Positions 8,515 to 17,658 of a stretch of 54,574 nucleotides of DNA are shown here, piece after piece (position 1 is the stretch's first letter; the number at the start of each line of letters is the position of its first letter). Under the pieces are notes generated by a model. The model worked only from the letters and a program-made list of their open reading frames with translations. It searched no databases and was not told the origin of the DNA. The stretch is from Myxococcales bacterium (GTDB lineage: Bacteria; Myxococcota_A; Polyangia; Polyangiales; Polyangiaceae). Both the position numbers and the translations under genes were made by a program. The stretch covers positions 1 through 54,574 of the forward strand of contig JANYHK010000104.1 in NCBI GenBank assembly GCA_025359105.1, read 5' to 3'.

Positions 8515-10020
8515 TCACACTCCCACGAGTCGCATCTGACGCTTTCCCGGCGTCGGCACGAACGGGATCGCGTACTGCCCGGAGAAGCACGCGTGGCAGT
8601 ACGCCTTCGGATCGCCGCTCGGCCCGCCCACCGCGGCGAGCATGCCCTCGAGCGAGAGGTAACCGAGCGTGTCCGCCGTCACGTAGCGCGCGATCTCCTC
8701 GACCGAGTGGCTCGACGCGATGAGCTCGCGGCGGGTCGGCGTGTCGATGCCGTAGTAGCAAGGCCACTGCGTGGGCGGGCTCGAGATGCGCAGGTGCACC
8801 TCACGCGCGCCGGCGTCGCGGACCATCTTCACGATCTTGCGTGACGTCGTGCCGCGGACGATCGAGTCGTCGACCACGACGACGCGCTTGCCGCGGAGGA
8901 TGGGCGCCACGGGGTTGAGCTTCAACCTCACGCCGAAGTGGCGAATGCTCTGCTGCGGCTCGATGAAGGTTCGTCCCACGTAGTGCGAGCGGATGAGGCC
9001 CATCTCGAACGGGATCTTGCGCTCGCTGGCGAAGCCGATCGCCGCCGGGACGCCGGAGTCGGGCACGGGGATGACCACGTCCGCGTCGATCGGGTGCTCG
9101 CGCGCGAGCGACGCACCGAGGGCCTTCCGCACCTCGTAGACGCTGCGGCCGTCGAGGCGCGAGTCGGGGCGTGCAAAGTACACGTATTCGAAGACGCACT
9201 TCTGGACCTGCGCCTTGTCCTCGAGCCGGATCGAGCGCATGCCGCTGGCGTCGATGATGAGCATCTCGCCCGGCTCGACGTCGCGGACGAACTCGGCGCC
9301 GATGAGATCGAACGCGGTCGGCTCGCTGGCGATGACGTGCGCGTCCTTGTTGCCCGGCAGGATGCCGAGGCAGAGCGGGCGGATGCCGCGGGGGTCGCGG
9401 ACAGCGACGATCGACTCCTCGGTCATGAAGAGGAGCGAATAGGCGCCCTTCACCTTCGCCAGCGCCTCGCCGATGCGGTCCTCGATCGAAATCTGCGAGC
9501 TCAGCGCCACGAGGTGGACGAGCACCTCGGTGTCCGCGGTCGACTGGAAGATCGAGCCACGCTGCTCGAGCTCGGCGCGGATCTCGTCGGCGTTGGTGAG
9601 GTTTCCGTTGTGGCAGACGGCGAGCGAGCCGCGCGCGTAGTCGACGGCGAAGGGCTGGGCGTTGCGGATGTGCGAGCCGCCGGCCGTCGAGTAGCGCACG
9701 TGGCCGATGGCGATGCGCCCGGGGAGCTTCGCGAGGTGCTCCTGGCTGAAGGCGTCCTGCACGAGGCCCATCGAGCGGTGGGCGAAGAGCTGCTCGCCGT
9801 CGCTGGTGACGATGCCGGCCGACTCCTGCCCGCGGTGCTGCAGCGCGTGCAAGCCCAGGTAGGTGATGTTCGCGGCCTCGCCGTGGCCGTAGACGGCGAA
9901 GACGCCGCACTGGTCGTGGAAGTGGTCGTCCGCGTCGTCTGCCTCGCCCAGCACCGTGGGCGCGCTCCCCTCCAGGCGGGATCGCACCGGATCGAGGACG
10001 ACGAGGGGGCGACGGATCAT
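8515..10020 (-). CDS. purF: Amidophosphoribosyltransferase
   Basis: The 501-residue enzyme makes phosphoribosylamine from PRPP and glutamine, the first committed step of purine synthesis. A 37-residue propeptide precedes the nucleophile in [11 protein letters not shown]. The glutaminase domain has [13 protein letters not shown], and the phosphoribosyl site reads [16 protein letters not shown]. Cysteines in [16 protein letters not shown] and YCHACFSG match the four ligands of the Bacillus-type [4Fe-4S] enzyme. The ATG at 10020 puts the nucleophile in the usual place after a propeptide. An inverted repeat lies just upstream. Confidence 0.96.
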   Translation of the reverse strand: MIRRPLVVLDPVRSRLEGSAPTVLGEADDADDHFHDQCGVFAVYGHGEAANITYLGLHALQHRGQESAGIVTSDGEQLFAHRSMGLVQDAFSQEHLAKLPGRIAIGHVRYSTAGGSHIRNAQPFAVDYARGSLAVCHNGNLTNADEIRAELEQRGSIFQSTADTEVLVHLVALSSQISIEDRIGEALAKVKGAYSLLFMTEESIVAVRDPRGIRPLCLGILPGNKDAHVIASEPTAFDLIGAEFVRDVEPGEMLIIDASGMRSIRLEDKAQVQKCVFEYVYFARPDSRLDGRSVYEVRKALGASLAREHPIDADVVIPVPDSGVPAAIGFASERKIPFEMGLIRSHYVGRTFIEPQQSIRHFGVRLKLNPVAPILRGKRVVVVDDSIVRGTTSRKIVKMVRDAGAREVHLRISSPPTQWPCYYGIDTPTRRELIASSHSVEEIARYVTADTLGYLSLEGMLAAVGGPSGDPKAYCHACFSGQYAIPFVPTPGKRQMRLVGV

Positions 10021-10029
10021 TGCCGCGAA

Positions 10030-10068
10030 CCTATAGCACCCGTCCCGTGGATGGAACGGTTGCTATGG
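10030..10068. promoter_or_regulatory. Inverted repeat upstream of purF
   Basis: CCTATAGCACCC and GGTTGCTATGG form an imperfect palindrome with the core ATAGCA/TGCTAT, spaced about 16 bp, directly before the purF start. On the minus strand the proximal arm contains TATAGG about 10 bp from the start codon, which could be part of a -10 element. It is a candidate operator. No regulator is encoded nearby. Confidence 0.35.
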
Positions 10069-10139
10069 CCTTCTTTTGTGGGTCCAGCGGAGGACATGCC
10101 GGGGCTGCTCGCCTCCAGGGCTTGGGATGGCCCCCCCGG

Positions 10140-10334
10140 CTACTTGCGCCGGAAGAAGCTCTCGAAGCGGATGCTGCCCACGCCGACCAGGAGACCGACG
10201 CCGAGGGCGGCGAGGTACGGGGCGAGGCCGCCCGAGCCCGATCCGCAGGCGTTCGCGGAGGCCGGGCACGCCAGCGCGACGGCGGGGACGAGCGAGGCGG
10301 CGGCGGCAGCAGCGGCGGCGCGGACGAGCTTCAT
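10140..10334 (-). CDS. Small exported membrane-anchored protein
   Basis: A 64-residue protein: signal peptide (MKLVRAAAAAAAASLVPAVA), a short extracytoplasmic segment with two cysteines (ACPASANACGSG), one C-terminal membrane helix (LAALGVGLLVGVG) and a short basic tail ending FFRRK. I do not recognise a family. The start is the ATG of the signal peptide, because the 12 residues upstream in the open frame do not fit. It lies between purF and another small membrane protein on the same strand. Confidence 0.55.
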   Translation of the reverse strand: MKLVRAAAAAAAASLVPAVALACPASANACGSGSGGLAPYLAALGVGLLVGVGSIRFESFFRRK

Positions 10335-10391
10335 ACCCGTAAGCTTGGACGGTCGGCAGCCACGGCGCAAGGGGGCCCGTGAACGCCAGAG

Positions 10392-11054
10392 CTACTTGAC
10401 CGCGTAGGTCGCGGTGATCGTGATCTTGTAGCGCGAGTGTTCGTGCTTCATCCCCTCGAGGTTCGCGGCGCCGAGGCCCTTCTTGACGACGGCGACGCAG
10501 GCCGCGGCCGCCTTCGCGCTCTTCAGCGTACGGCCGTCCTTGGAGCTCGCGAGATAGATCGGCTGCTTCTTGCGGCCGAAGCTCACGTCGGCCACGTACG
10601 GGAGCGCCCCGCCGCCGCCGCCGGCCGCGCAGGACGCTCCGTCCTGGATGGCCTTCACGAAGAGCTTCTCGAAATCCACCAGGCGGTCGCACTGCTCCGC
10701 CGGCGTGTGCCTGCTGCCGGGATCGTGGCACTCGAGCACCCGGAGCTCGGAGAGCCCGACGGGACCACCGCCGTCGTCACCCGCGCCGGCATCGGGATCG
10801 ACGTTGGCTGCGAGCGGCGCGGCCTCGGCATCCGCCTGCGCCGAGAGGATCGGGCTGTCGACCCGCGGTCTCCTCCACAAGTAGAGCGGGATGGCGACCA
10901 GCACGAGGCCGAGCACGAGCGCGACGAGCATCTGCAGGCGCGCCGGGCGGTCGTAGCCCAGACCGAAGTCGCGCGCGCGCCGGGCGGGGCGCGGCTCCGA
11001 CGGCGGGTGGCCGGTGCCTCCGCTCGAGGGGTCGGACTTGCGAGGGTCGGGCAT
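10392..11054 (-). CDS. Hypothetical single-pass membrane protein
   Basis: The 220-residue product has a Pro/Arg-rich cytoplasmic N-terminus of about 40 residues, one membrane helix (LQMLVALVLGLVLVAIPLYL) and an Asp/Ala/Gly linker. The C-terminal domain of about 120 residues contains three cysteines, a Gly run and the motif SFGRKKQPIYLASSKDG. The last strand-like segment RYKITITATYAVK looks like a beta-rich ending. I recognise no family. It sits 18 bp downstream of the kinase-FHA gene's stop codon on the same strand, so the two are likely co-transcribed. Confidence 0.7.
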   Translation of the reverse strand: MPDPRKSDPSSGGTGHPPSEPRPARRARDFGLGYDRPARLQMLVALVLGLVLVAIPLYLWRRPRVDSPILSAQADAEAAPLAANVDPDAGAGDDGGGPVGLSELRVLECHDPGSRHTPAEQCDRLVDFEKLFVKAIQDGASCAAGGGGGALPYVADVSFGRKKQPIYLASSKDGRTLKSAKAAAACVAVVKKGLGAANLEGMKHEHSRYKITITATYAVK

Positions 11055-11072
11055 CTCTGCCCGCCCGCATTA

Positions 11073-12788
11073 TCACGGATCGATGAGGGCGCGCACGCTC
11101 GCGCCGGGCTCGTACCGGGCGATGGAGGCCACGAGATCCAGACCGTCGGGGAGCATGCCCTGCACCTGGCCGACGATCTGCTCGACCAGGTTGCGGGCCT
11201 CCTGGGCGCCGGGTCCCACCATCCCGACGACGAAGCGCAGCGGGCCCGTCTTTCCGGCGGTGGCGGCGATGAGGCTCAAGAGGAGCATGTCCGTCAGCTC
11301 GACGACGCGGGTGGCGGCGCGGCGAAAGGCCAGCATCTCGAGGATGGTGGGGCGGTCGGAGACGAGGCGGTTGGGGCCGCGAAGCTCGTAGCGCGCCATC
11401 GTGAACGGCGCGTCGACCCACTCGGCGAACTGGGCTTCTTCCTCGAGCGCCTTGAGCGTGTGGTCGCGGAGAAGGAGGCCGGTCAAGCCGTCGCGCTTCG
11501 AGAGGTACGCCTTGGCGCGCTTGTGCCCTGCGCTGTCGCGCGCGAAGGTCACCATCTTGTAGCGGAGCTCGCCGAGTTGCACCTCGCCGCCGTGCATCAG
11601 ATTGACGGTCTTGCGGCGCTCGTAGGTGTGATCGACGTAGGTGCCGTTGGTCGAGCCGGTGTCCTCGATGATCCACGTGCCGCTCTGCCAGCGGCACTGC
11701 ACGTGCTGCCCGCTGGCGGTCGCCTCGGGGACGCAGATGTCGTTGTCGGTGCGGCGGCCGATCGTGAGGGACGGCTTGTCGAGGCTGATGAGCTCACCGA
11801 CGTACTCGGGCGCGTTCGTCGCAAAGGTCGCGAGCAGCGCCTGGCTCGAGGGGGTGAACGTCGTCGCGGTGCTGCGGCCGGGCGGCGGTCCGGGGTCGAG
11901 CCGCTCGCGCGCGACCTGCACCGGATTCGTCGTGAGCGTCGCGGGGTTGAAGAAGCGGAGGTGGCGCGCCGGGAGGCGCTGGGCCGGCTCGTCGGCCAGG
12001 CACCGGAAGATCTGCTTGATCTCGTCGATCGACAGCCCGGCGGGAACGTCGAACATGATCTGCTGGCGCATCGGCTTCGCGCGCGGCTTGGCGCCGGGCT
12101 CGGGGACGCGGCAGGTCCACATCTCCCAGAGCGTCAGGCCGAGGGCGTAGACATCGTCGTCCTGCGAAGCGCCGCCGGAGCGGATGCGCTCGGGCGCCAT
12201 GTAGTTCGGGGTACCGCCGTCGGGCGGCGCGCCGGGCCGACGCGCGCTGGCGCGGGCGCGCTCCTTCGCGAAGCCGAAGTCCAGCACGATGGCCTTGCCG
12301 AGCCCGCCGTTCGGATCGCTCGTGACCATGACGTTGCCCGGCTTGAGATCGCCGTGCACGAGGCCCTGCGCGTGGATCGCCGCGACGCCGCCACATACGT
12401 CGCTCGCGATCCGGCGGAACTCGTCGGACGTGTACCCGCCCTGCGCCTTCTTCCGACGGATGTGCGTGTGGAGGGTCTGCCCGGTGATGTGCTCCATCAC
12501 CAGGATGGGCCCATAGATGCTCGGTGCCAGGTCATGGACGCGGCAGACGTTCGGATGGCTCACCGAGCGCGCGTGCAGGAGCTCTTGCCGCAGCGCTTCG
12601 TCGTCCCCGGGCATGCGCGATTCTTCGCGGACGATCTTGAGGGCCACCGGCTGCTGCGTCGTCCGATCGTACGCGAGGAACACCTCACCCATGCCCCCCT
12701 TGCCGAGGCTCTGGCGGATCTCGTACCGGTCGTTGATGACCGTGCCGTGACCAATCGGGGGAATGTTGCTTCGCGACGTGTCGGTCAT
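11073..12788 (-). CDS. Ser/Thr protein kinase with FHA and degenerate GGDEF domains
   Basis: The 571-residue product has three parts. Residues 20-285 are a Hanks-type kinase: glycine loop LGKGGMGEVFLAYD, catalytic Lys in VALKIV, catalytic loop HGDLKPGNVMV, DFGFAKE and YMAPERIRS. The loop has Gly instead of Arg before the catalytic Asp, so it is a non-RD kinase. Residues 325-400 are an FHA domain with IGRRTDND, an S-G-Q-H in place of S-x-x-H, and STNGTYVDH. Residues 425-571 begin DGLTGLLLRDHTLKAL, the usual opening of a diguanylate cyclase. The GGDEF strand, however, reads GPLRFVVGMVG, so cyclase activity is unlikely. It has no membrane segment. The kinase presumably phosphorylates proteins docked by its own or another FHA domain. 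Confidence 0.92.
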   Translation of the reverse strand: MTDTSRSNIPPIGHGTVINDRYEIRQSLGKGGMGEVFLAYDRTTQQPVALKIVREESRMPGDDEALRQELLHARSVSHPNVCRVHDLAPSIYGPILVMEHITGQTLHTHIRRKKAQGGYTSDEFRRIASDVCGGVAAIHAQGLVHGDLKPGNVMVTSDPNGGLGKAIVLDFGFAKERARASARRPGAPPDGGTPNYMAPERIRSGGASQDDDVYALGLTLWEMWTCRVPEPGAKPRAKPMRQQIMFDVPAGLSIDEIKQIFRCLADEPAQRLPARHLRFFNPATLTTNPVQVARERLDPGPPPGRSTATTFTPSSQALLATFATNAPEYVGELISLDKPSLTIGRRTDNDICVPEATASGQHVQCRWQSGTWIIEDTGSTNGTYVDHTYERRKTVNLMHGGEVQLGELRYKMVTFARDSAGHKRAKAYLSKRDGLTGLLLRDHTLKALEEEAQFAEWVDAPFTMARYELRGPNRLVSDRPTILEMLAFRRAATRVVELTDMLLLSLIAATAGKTGPLRFVVGMVGPGAQEARNLVEQIVGQVQGMLPDGLDLVASIARYEPGASVRALIDP

Positions 12789-13041
12789 GTCATGTAGCCG
12801 CGCGGACGGAACGTGTAGTCCTCGATGCTACCGCCCTCCCAGCCCGTGGTCACCAAGGATGAGCGTCACCCATCCCGGCCCCCAAGGCAACGCCCAAGCG
12901 CGAGGGCCGACCCCGCCCTGGTCGGCGCGCTTTTTCCCTGCATTCCTCGCGGCCAAGAGCTCGGAATCGGACCCTTTGCGGCTGCCGCTGGCCCGTATGC
13001 GCGATTCGTAATCTTGGTAGAGTCAAGCCGCAGCATCCCCC

Positions 13042-15612
13042 ATGTGGCCTCTCGTCCGATTCGTCTCGCTCCGCCACATCGCGGCCGCGAAGCTTCGCTC
13101 GCTCCTGACGCTCCTGGGGGTGGCGCTCGGTGTCGCCATGCTCGTCGGCATGACCGCGGCGAACGGGGCGGTCCTCTCGTCGTTCGAGGAGATGGTCGAC
13201 CGGGCGTCCGGCAAGGCGGACCTCGAGGTGACAGGCGACGAGTCGGGGGTCGACCAGCAGCTCGTCGACGAGCTCGGCGGCCACACCGAGCTCCTGGCCC
13301 ACGTCGCGGGACGCATCGAGCAGACCTCCTTCCTCGAAGGGGCGAATGGCGAGCCCGGTGAGCGCGTGCTCGTCCTGGGGGTCGACTTTCTCGGGGACAA
13401 GGAGTTCCTTCCGTTCAAGACCGAGAGCGGCGCCGATGCCATCGCCGATCCGCTGGCGTTCCTGAACGATCCGCAGGCGATCCTCGTCAGCGAAACGCTG
13501 GCGAAATCACGCGGGCTCAAGGCCGGCTCGACGCTGAAGCTGCGGACCGCGCAGGGGATGAACGAGTTCCACGTCGAGAGCGTCCTCGCCGAGACCGGCA
13601 AGAGCCAGGCGTTCGGCGGGCAGCTCGTCATCCTCTTCCTCGACGCCGCGCAGCTGGCGTTCGCGCGCGAGGGGCATGTCGACCGCATCGACATCCAGCT
13701 CCAGAAAGGCGTCGTCGTCGACGCCGCGATCCCGGCGCTGCAGAAGCTGGTCGGGACGCGCGGCGTGGTCGCCCGGCCCGAGGCGCGAGGCACCACCATC
13801 GCCGGCATGACGACGAGCTTCCGCCTCGGCCTCCAGGCGCAAGCGCTGCTCGCGCTGCTGGTCGGGATGTTCCTCATCTACAACGCGGTGAGCGTCTCGG
13901 TCGCGCAGCGGCGGCGCGAGATCGGCATCCTGCGGAGCCTCGGCGTCACGCGATGGGCGATCACGCGCGTCTTCCTCGTCGAGGCGCTCGTCCTCGGGAT
14001 CATCGGCGGCGCGATCGGGGTCGGGCTCGGGGACGGTCTCGCGAAGGTCGTCGTCGCCCAGTTCGCGCCGGCCGTGTCGCGCTTCTACCAGAACATCCCC
14101 ACACCGGTGCCGCACGTGACGCTGCGCCTGGCGCTCGCGGGCATCGGCGTCGGGCTCGTCGCAACGCTCTTCGCCGCGTTCGTGCCGGCGCGGCGCGCAG
14201 CCCACACGAGCCCGGTCGAGACGCTACGCCGCGATCTGCACGCGCAGGCCGCGGCGCGCCCGCCGGTCAAGCTGATGTTCGGCCTCGCGGTGGTGGCCGC
14301 CGGCGTGGCGCTGGCCATCACGCGGCTGCCTGTACTCTACATTGGCTTCGCCTCCATTTTCCTGCTGACGGTGGCGGCCGCGCTGGCGACGCCGATCTCG
14401 GTCGTCCTCCTCGCGCGCCCCGCCGCGGCCCTCGCGCAGCGCACGCTCGGCCTGTCGGCGCGCCTCGGGGTCGACAACGTGTCGCGCGAGCTCGGGCGCA
14501 GCGCGCTCACGGCGTGCGCGCTGGTCCTGGCGACGTCGATGAGCGTCACCGTCGCCTGCTACGCCCACTCCTACGAGGCGAGCTGCATGGCGTGGGTGGA
14601 GCAGGCCGTCCCCGCCGACGTGGTGGTGACCGCCGGGTCTCCGCTCGCCGATCGCAACGCGGTGGCCTTCGCCGCCGAGCTCGCCGACAAGGTGCGGGAC
14701 ATCCCCGGCGTGCGCGAGGTCGACCTCCTCCGCTCCCTGACGGTCCCTTATGGGCAATGGCACATCGAGCTCACCTCGCTCGAGACCCGCACGTACCTGA
14801 AAAACCCGGTGCAGCTCGTGCTCGACGGCCCCAGGCCCGTGCCCGTCGACGCGCTCGAGCACGAGCCGAGCGTCCTCATCAGCGAGAATTTCCACGCGCG
14901 CACGGGCCTTCGCGCCGGCGACACCGTGGAGCTCCCCTCCCCCACCGGCGCGCACCGCTTCAAGATCGTCGCCGTGGTCGTCGACTACTCGAGCGACCAG
15001 GGATGGATGATGATCGATCGCAAATACATGATCGAGTTTTGGAAGGACTCGCGCGTCGAAGCCATCGATCTGTACACCGCGCCGGGCGCCGATCCCTACG
15101 CGGTCGCCGCGGCGGTGCGGACGCGGCTGGCAGCGACGGGCGAAGGCGGGATGTTCGTCACGACCAACGCCGCGCTGAAGGACGAGGTGCGCCACGTGAT
15201 TCGGCAGACGTTCGAGATCTCGAAGGCGAGCGAGTTCGTCGCGCTCTTCGTCGCCGTGCTCGGCGTCATCGGGACGATGCTGGCGGCGGTGATCGACCGC
15301 ATCCGCGAGATCGGCGTCCTCCGCGCCATCGGCGCGACGCGGCGTCAGATCCTGTTCGCCGTGATGGCGGAGGCCGGCTTCCTCGGCGTGTGCGCGGCGC
15401 TGGTCGGCACCGCGGCGGCGATCCCGTCGGCGCTCTTGTTCGTCGACACGGTGGGGTTCCAGGCGACGGGGTGGAGCGTGCCGTTCAGGTTCCCGACGCT
15501 CGCCGTGGTCCGCGTGGTGTCGGCGGTGGTGCTGTTCTCGATCGCGTCGGGGTTCTTGCCGGGATGGCGGGCAGCGCGGCTGAAGATCACGACGGCTCTC
15601 GCGTACGAGTGA
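13042..15612 (+). CDS. ABC transporter permease, FtsX/MacB-type with two FtsX domains
   Basis: The 856-residue product has a membrane anchor at residues 17-40 (LRSLLTLLGVALGVAMLVG), a large extracytoplasmic domain, and a first FtsX core near 265-400 with SVAQRRREIGILRSLGVTR. A second anchor and extracytoplasmic domain follow, then a second FtsX core near 740-856 with IDRIREIGVLRAIGATRRQ. This duplicated layout is typical of MacB/LolC-like permeases that couple periplasmic work (lipoprotein or peptide handling) to a cytoplasmic ATPase. No ATPase partner is adjacent, so it must be supplied from elsewhere. The substrate is unknown. Confidence 0.9.
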   Translation: MWPLVRFVSLRHIAAAKLRSLLTLLGVALGVAMLVGMTAANGAVLSSFEEMVDRASGKADLEVTGDESGVDQQLVDELGGHTELLAHVAGRIEQTSFLEGANGEPGERVLVLGVDFLGDKEFLPFKTESGADAIADPLAFLNDPQAILVSETLAKSRGLKAGSTLKLRTAQGMNEFHVESVLAETGKSQAFGGQLVILFLDAAQLAFAREGHVDRIDIQLQKGVVVDAAIPALQKLVGTRGVVARPEARGTTIAGMTTSFRLGLQAQALLALLVGMFLIYNAVSVSVAQRRREIGILRSLGVTRWAITRVFLVEALVLGIIGGAIGVGLGDGLAKVVVAQFAPAVSRFYQNIPTPVPHVTLRLALAGIGVGLVATLFAAFVPARRAAHTSPVETLRRDLHAQAAARPPVKLMFGLAVVAAGVALAITRLPVLYIGFASIFLLTVAAALATPISVVLLARPAAALAQRTLGLSARLGVDNVSRELGRSALTACALVLATSMSVTVACYAHSYEASCMAWVEQAVPADVVVTAGSPLADRNAVAFAAELADKVRDIPGVREVDLLRSLTVPYGQWHIELTSLETRTYLKNPVQLVLDGPRPVPVDALEHEPSVLISENFHARTGLRAGDTVELPSPTGAHRFKIVAVVVDYSSDQGWMMIDRKYMIEFWKDSRVEAIDLYTAPGADPYAVAAAVRTRLAATGEGGMFVTTNAALKDEVRHVIRQTFEISKASEFVALFVAVLGVIGTMLAAVIDRIREIGVLRAIGATRRQILFAVMAEAGFLGVCAALVGTAAAIPSALLFVDTVGFQATGWSVPFRFPTLAVVRVVSAVVLFSIASGFLPGWRAARLKITTALAYE

Positions 15613-15627
15613 CGCCAAGGTGAGCGA

Positions 15628-16039
15628 TCAAGGGCAGGCGAGCCACATCATGGCCCCCGCCTGCGGGCTTCCAGTCGGCGAGAAGCGGAGCGCCTGCGGG
15701 CAGGCGAACCCCGCCGCCGCACCCTCCACGTAGCACCAGCCGGCCTCGGCCACGCCTGTGCACGTCCCGGCGGGCAGCGGGGCCGCTCGGAGTTGGGCGA
15801 CCGTGCACACGGGAAACTCGGCGAGCCTGTCTGCCTCGACGCGGCGGAGCGCCTCGACGAGCGGAGCCGGCGCCGGCGAAAGGCCGGGTATGCGAGACAG
15901 GTAGAGGAATCGCCGCCGCCGCGCCGGCGGCCGCCTCCGTCGTCACCTTGCCGCCGCACCCCGCGCCCGCAACCGCGCCCACAGCCGCGAGCGCGAGCGA
16001 GACGAAAGAGACCGCACGCAATCCATCAACCCCTGCCAT
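15628..16039 (-). pseudogene. Frameshifted secreted Cys-containing protein
   Basis: A clear lipoprotein-like signal (MAGVDGLRAVSFVSLALAAV ending GAGCGG) begins at 16039. The same frame soon becomes Arg-rich nonsense. The sensible continuation is in another frame: LSRIPGLSPAPAPLVEALRR, then FPVCTVAQLRAAPLPAGTC and AGWCYVEGAAAGFACPQALR, ending WLACP at 15628. That ending resembles the C-termini of myxobacterial secreted proteins with paired cysteines. The shift must lie around 15905-15945, in a GCC-rich run prone to slippage or to sequencing error. The gene faces the 16216 lipoprotein head-to-head. Confidence 0.6.
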
Positions 16040-16094
16040 GGGTCCACCTCACGGAGCCGATGGCCCCCGACCCGCCGATCCATCACGTGACGTG

Positions 16095-16119
16095 AGGTTG
16101 AGCCGATTCCGCTCAACCT
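16095..16119. promoter_or_regulatory. Perfect 9-bp inverted repeat between divergent lipoprotein genes
   Basis: AGGTTGAGC, 7-base spacer, GCTCAACCT. It sits between the start at 16039 (minus) and the start at 16216 (plus). No T-run follows on either side, so an operator or RNA structure is more likely than a terminator. Confidence 0.4.
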
Positions 16120-16215
16120 TGCGCAAGCGCCGCGCGATCTGCCGATGAGTTACGTCGTGCCGGGCATTAACTCGAAGAATCTCGCGACGGCCCGCACCTT
16201 GCTCTAGCAGGGCGA

Positions 16216-17658
16216 ATGCGCCCGAACCCGTCGCTCTTGATCGTCACCCCCGCCTTTGCGCTGGCCCTTACTCTCGCTGCCGTCGGCTGCACGCACAGCT
16301 CCGACGCTCCAGGCCCCGACGCGGGGCCGGCGGCCGATGCCGGAGCCGATACCGCAGCCCCCGCGCCGGACACGGGCGCGCCCCCTTCCGACGGCGGCGT
16401 CGTGCCGCCGGGTTGCCCTGCGCCGACCGGAGGGCCGACGGTCCACCCGGGCAGCATCTCGGCAGACGAGACGTGGACCGCCAACACGAGCCCTCACGTC
16501 CTGCCGTACGACACGAGCATCTACGCCAAGGTGACGCTGGAGCCGTGCGCCGTGGTGCAGATCGCGCCTAGGGTCACGGTGACGATCCCCACCAAGGGAG
16601 CCCTCGTCGGGGCAGGCACGGCGACGAAGCCAATCCTCATCGGCGCGCGCGACGCGGGTAAGCCGTGGGCGGTGATTCGCGCGATCGGCGGAAGCGCGCA
16701 GCTCGCGTACGTGACGATCGAAGGGGGAGGAGACCCGCTGAACACCTCGAAGGTCCTCGCGGGCATGCTCTACGGGCAGCCCGGCAGCGATCCTGTCACG
16801 AGCTCGCCCTACGCCTTCGCGCTGAAGAACGTGACGCTCAAGGGCTCGGCGAGCAACGGCGTCGTGATGAACAACGTGGCGCGCTTCTCGGACGACTCTG
16901 CCGCGCTCACCGTGACCGGCTCCGCGGAGTATCCGGTGAGCATCTACCCGCGCGTCGTCGGCACCCTTCCGACCGGCACCTATACCGGCAACGCGTCGGA
17001 CGAGATCCTCCTGCCCGGCGGCGGGCAAGGCGAGGTCATCGTCGAAAGCACGACGATGCACGAGCGCGGCGTCCCTTACCACGTCGGGCACGCGACCTCG
17101 GCGGGCGAGCTTCGCGTCGGGTCCTCGACGACGGGCGCGCCCTTGGCGACGCTGACGATCGAGCCGGGCGTCGTCGTCCGCTTCAAGAAGGGCGGCTACT
17201 TCAAGATCGAAGAGTTCTCCAGCGCCACGCCGGCGACCGGCGCGCTCATCGCCAATGGCACTGCGGCCAAGCCGATTCGCTTCACCTCCGCCGAGGCCGC
17301 TCCGGCGATCGGTGATTGGATCGGGCTCACGTTCGGCTCGAAGGCCGATCCGACGAACGCGCTCGACAACGTCTGGGTCGAGTACGCCGGAATGCAGGAC
17401 AGCGGCGGCACCGGCTCGTGCGCGACCGGCCTCCGGGTCGGCGCCATCCTCATCTCCGGCATCGCAGAGCCGGATCACGCGTTCATCACCAACTCGAAGA
17501 TCATCCACTCGCCCGTCGGCATCATCAGCGGTTGGAGCGGCACGCAGATCGACTTTTCGGCGACGAACACGTTCGACGACGTCGCGGGATGCAAGCTGAC
17601 CAATCCGAAGGACGGCAGCAACTCGTGCAACGGGCGCCCGCCGTGCGCGGTCAATTGA
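16216..17658 (+). CDS. Beta-helix-like lipoprotein
   Basis: The 480-residue product begins with a lipoprotein signal (LALTLAAVGC) and an Asp/Ala/Pro linker to about residue 70. The body is made of short beta-strand repeats with patterns such as LEPCAVVQIAPRVTVTIPTKG, GTATKPILIGARDA and GTAAKPIRFTSAEA, ending in a Cys-containing cap. This resembles right-handed parallel beta-helix proteins often seen on myxobacterial cell surfaces. The repeat ALIANGTAAKPIRFTS echoes ALVGAGTATKPILIGA, which supports a solenoid. No catalytic motif is evident, so a surface or adhesion role is only a guess. Its 3' end overlaps the convergent gene at 17651 by 8 bp. Confidence 0.8.
   Translation: MRPNPSLLIVTPAFALALTLAAVGCTHSSDAPGPDAGPAADAGADTAAPAPDTGAPPSDGGVVPPGCPAPTGGPTVHPGSISADETWTANTSPHVLPYDTSIYAKVTLEPCAVVQIAPRVTVTIPTKGALVGAGTATKPILIGARDAGKPWAVIRAIGGSAQLAYVTIEGGGDPLNTSKVLAGMLYGQPGSDPVTSSPYAFALKNVTLKGSASNGVVMNNVARFSDDSAALTVTGSAEYPVSIYPRVVGTLPTGTYTGNASDEILLPGGGQGEVIVESTTMHERGVPYHVGHATSAGELRVGSSTTGAPLATLTIEPGVVVRFKKGGYFKIEEFSSATPATGALIANGTAAKPIRFTSAEAAPAIGDWIGLTFGSKADPTNALDNVWVEYAGMQDSGGTGSCATGLRVGAILISGIAEPDHAFITNSKIIHSPVGIISGWSGTQIDFSATNTFDDVAGCKLTNPKDGSNSCNGRPPCAVN

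Noticed and set aside
12906-12935. GCCGACC/GGTCGGC hairpin followed by GCGCTTTTT
   Set aside because: It has the look of a plus-strand terminator, but lies between divergent starts with no plus-strand gene upstream. A leader role for the permease gene is possible but not supported.
16188-16203. CGGCCCGCACCTTGCT, with GG-N10-GC spacing like a sigma-54 promoter
   Set aside because: The transcription start would fall about 3 bp before the ATG at 16216, leaving no room for a ribosome binding site. GG-N10-GC is frequent in this GC-rich DNA.
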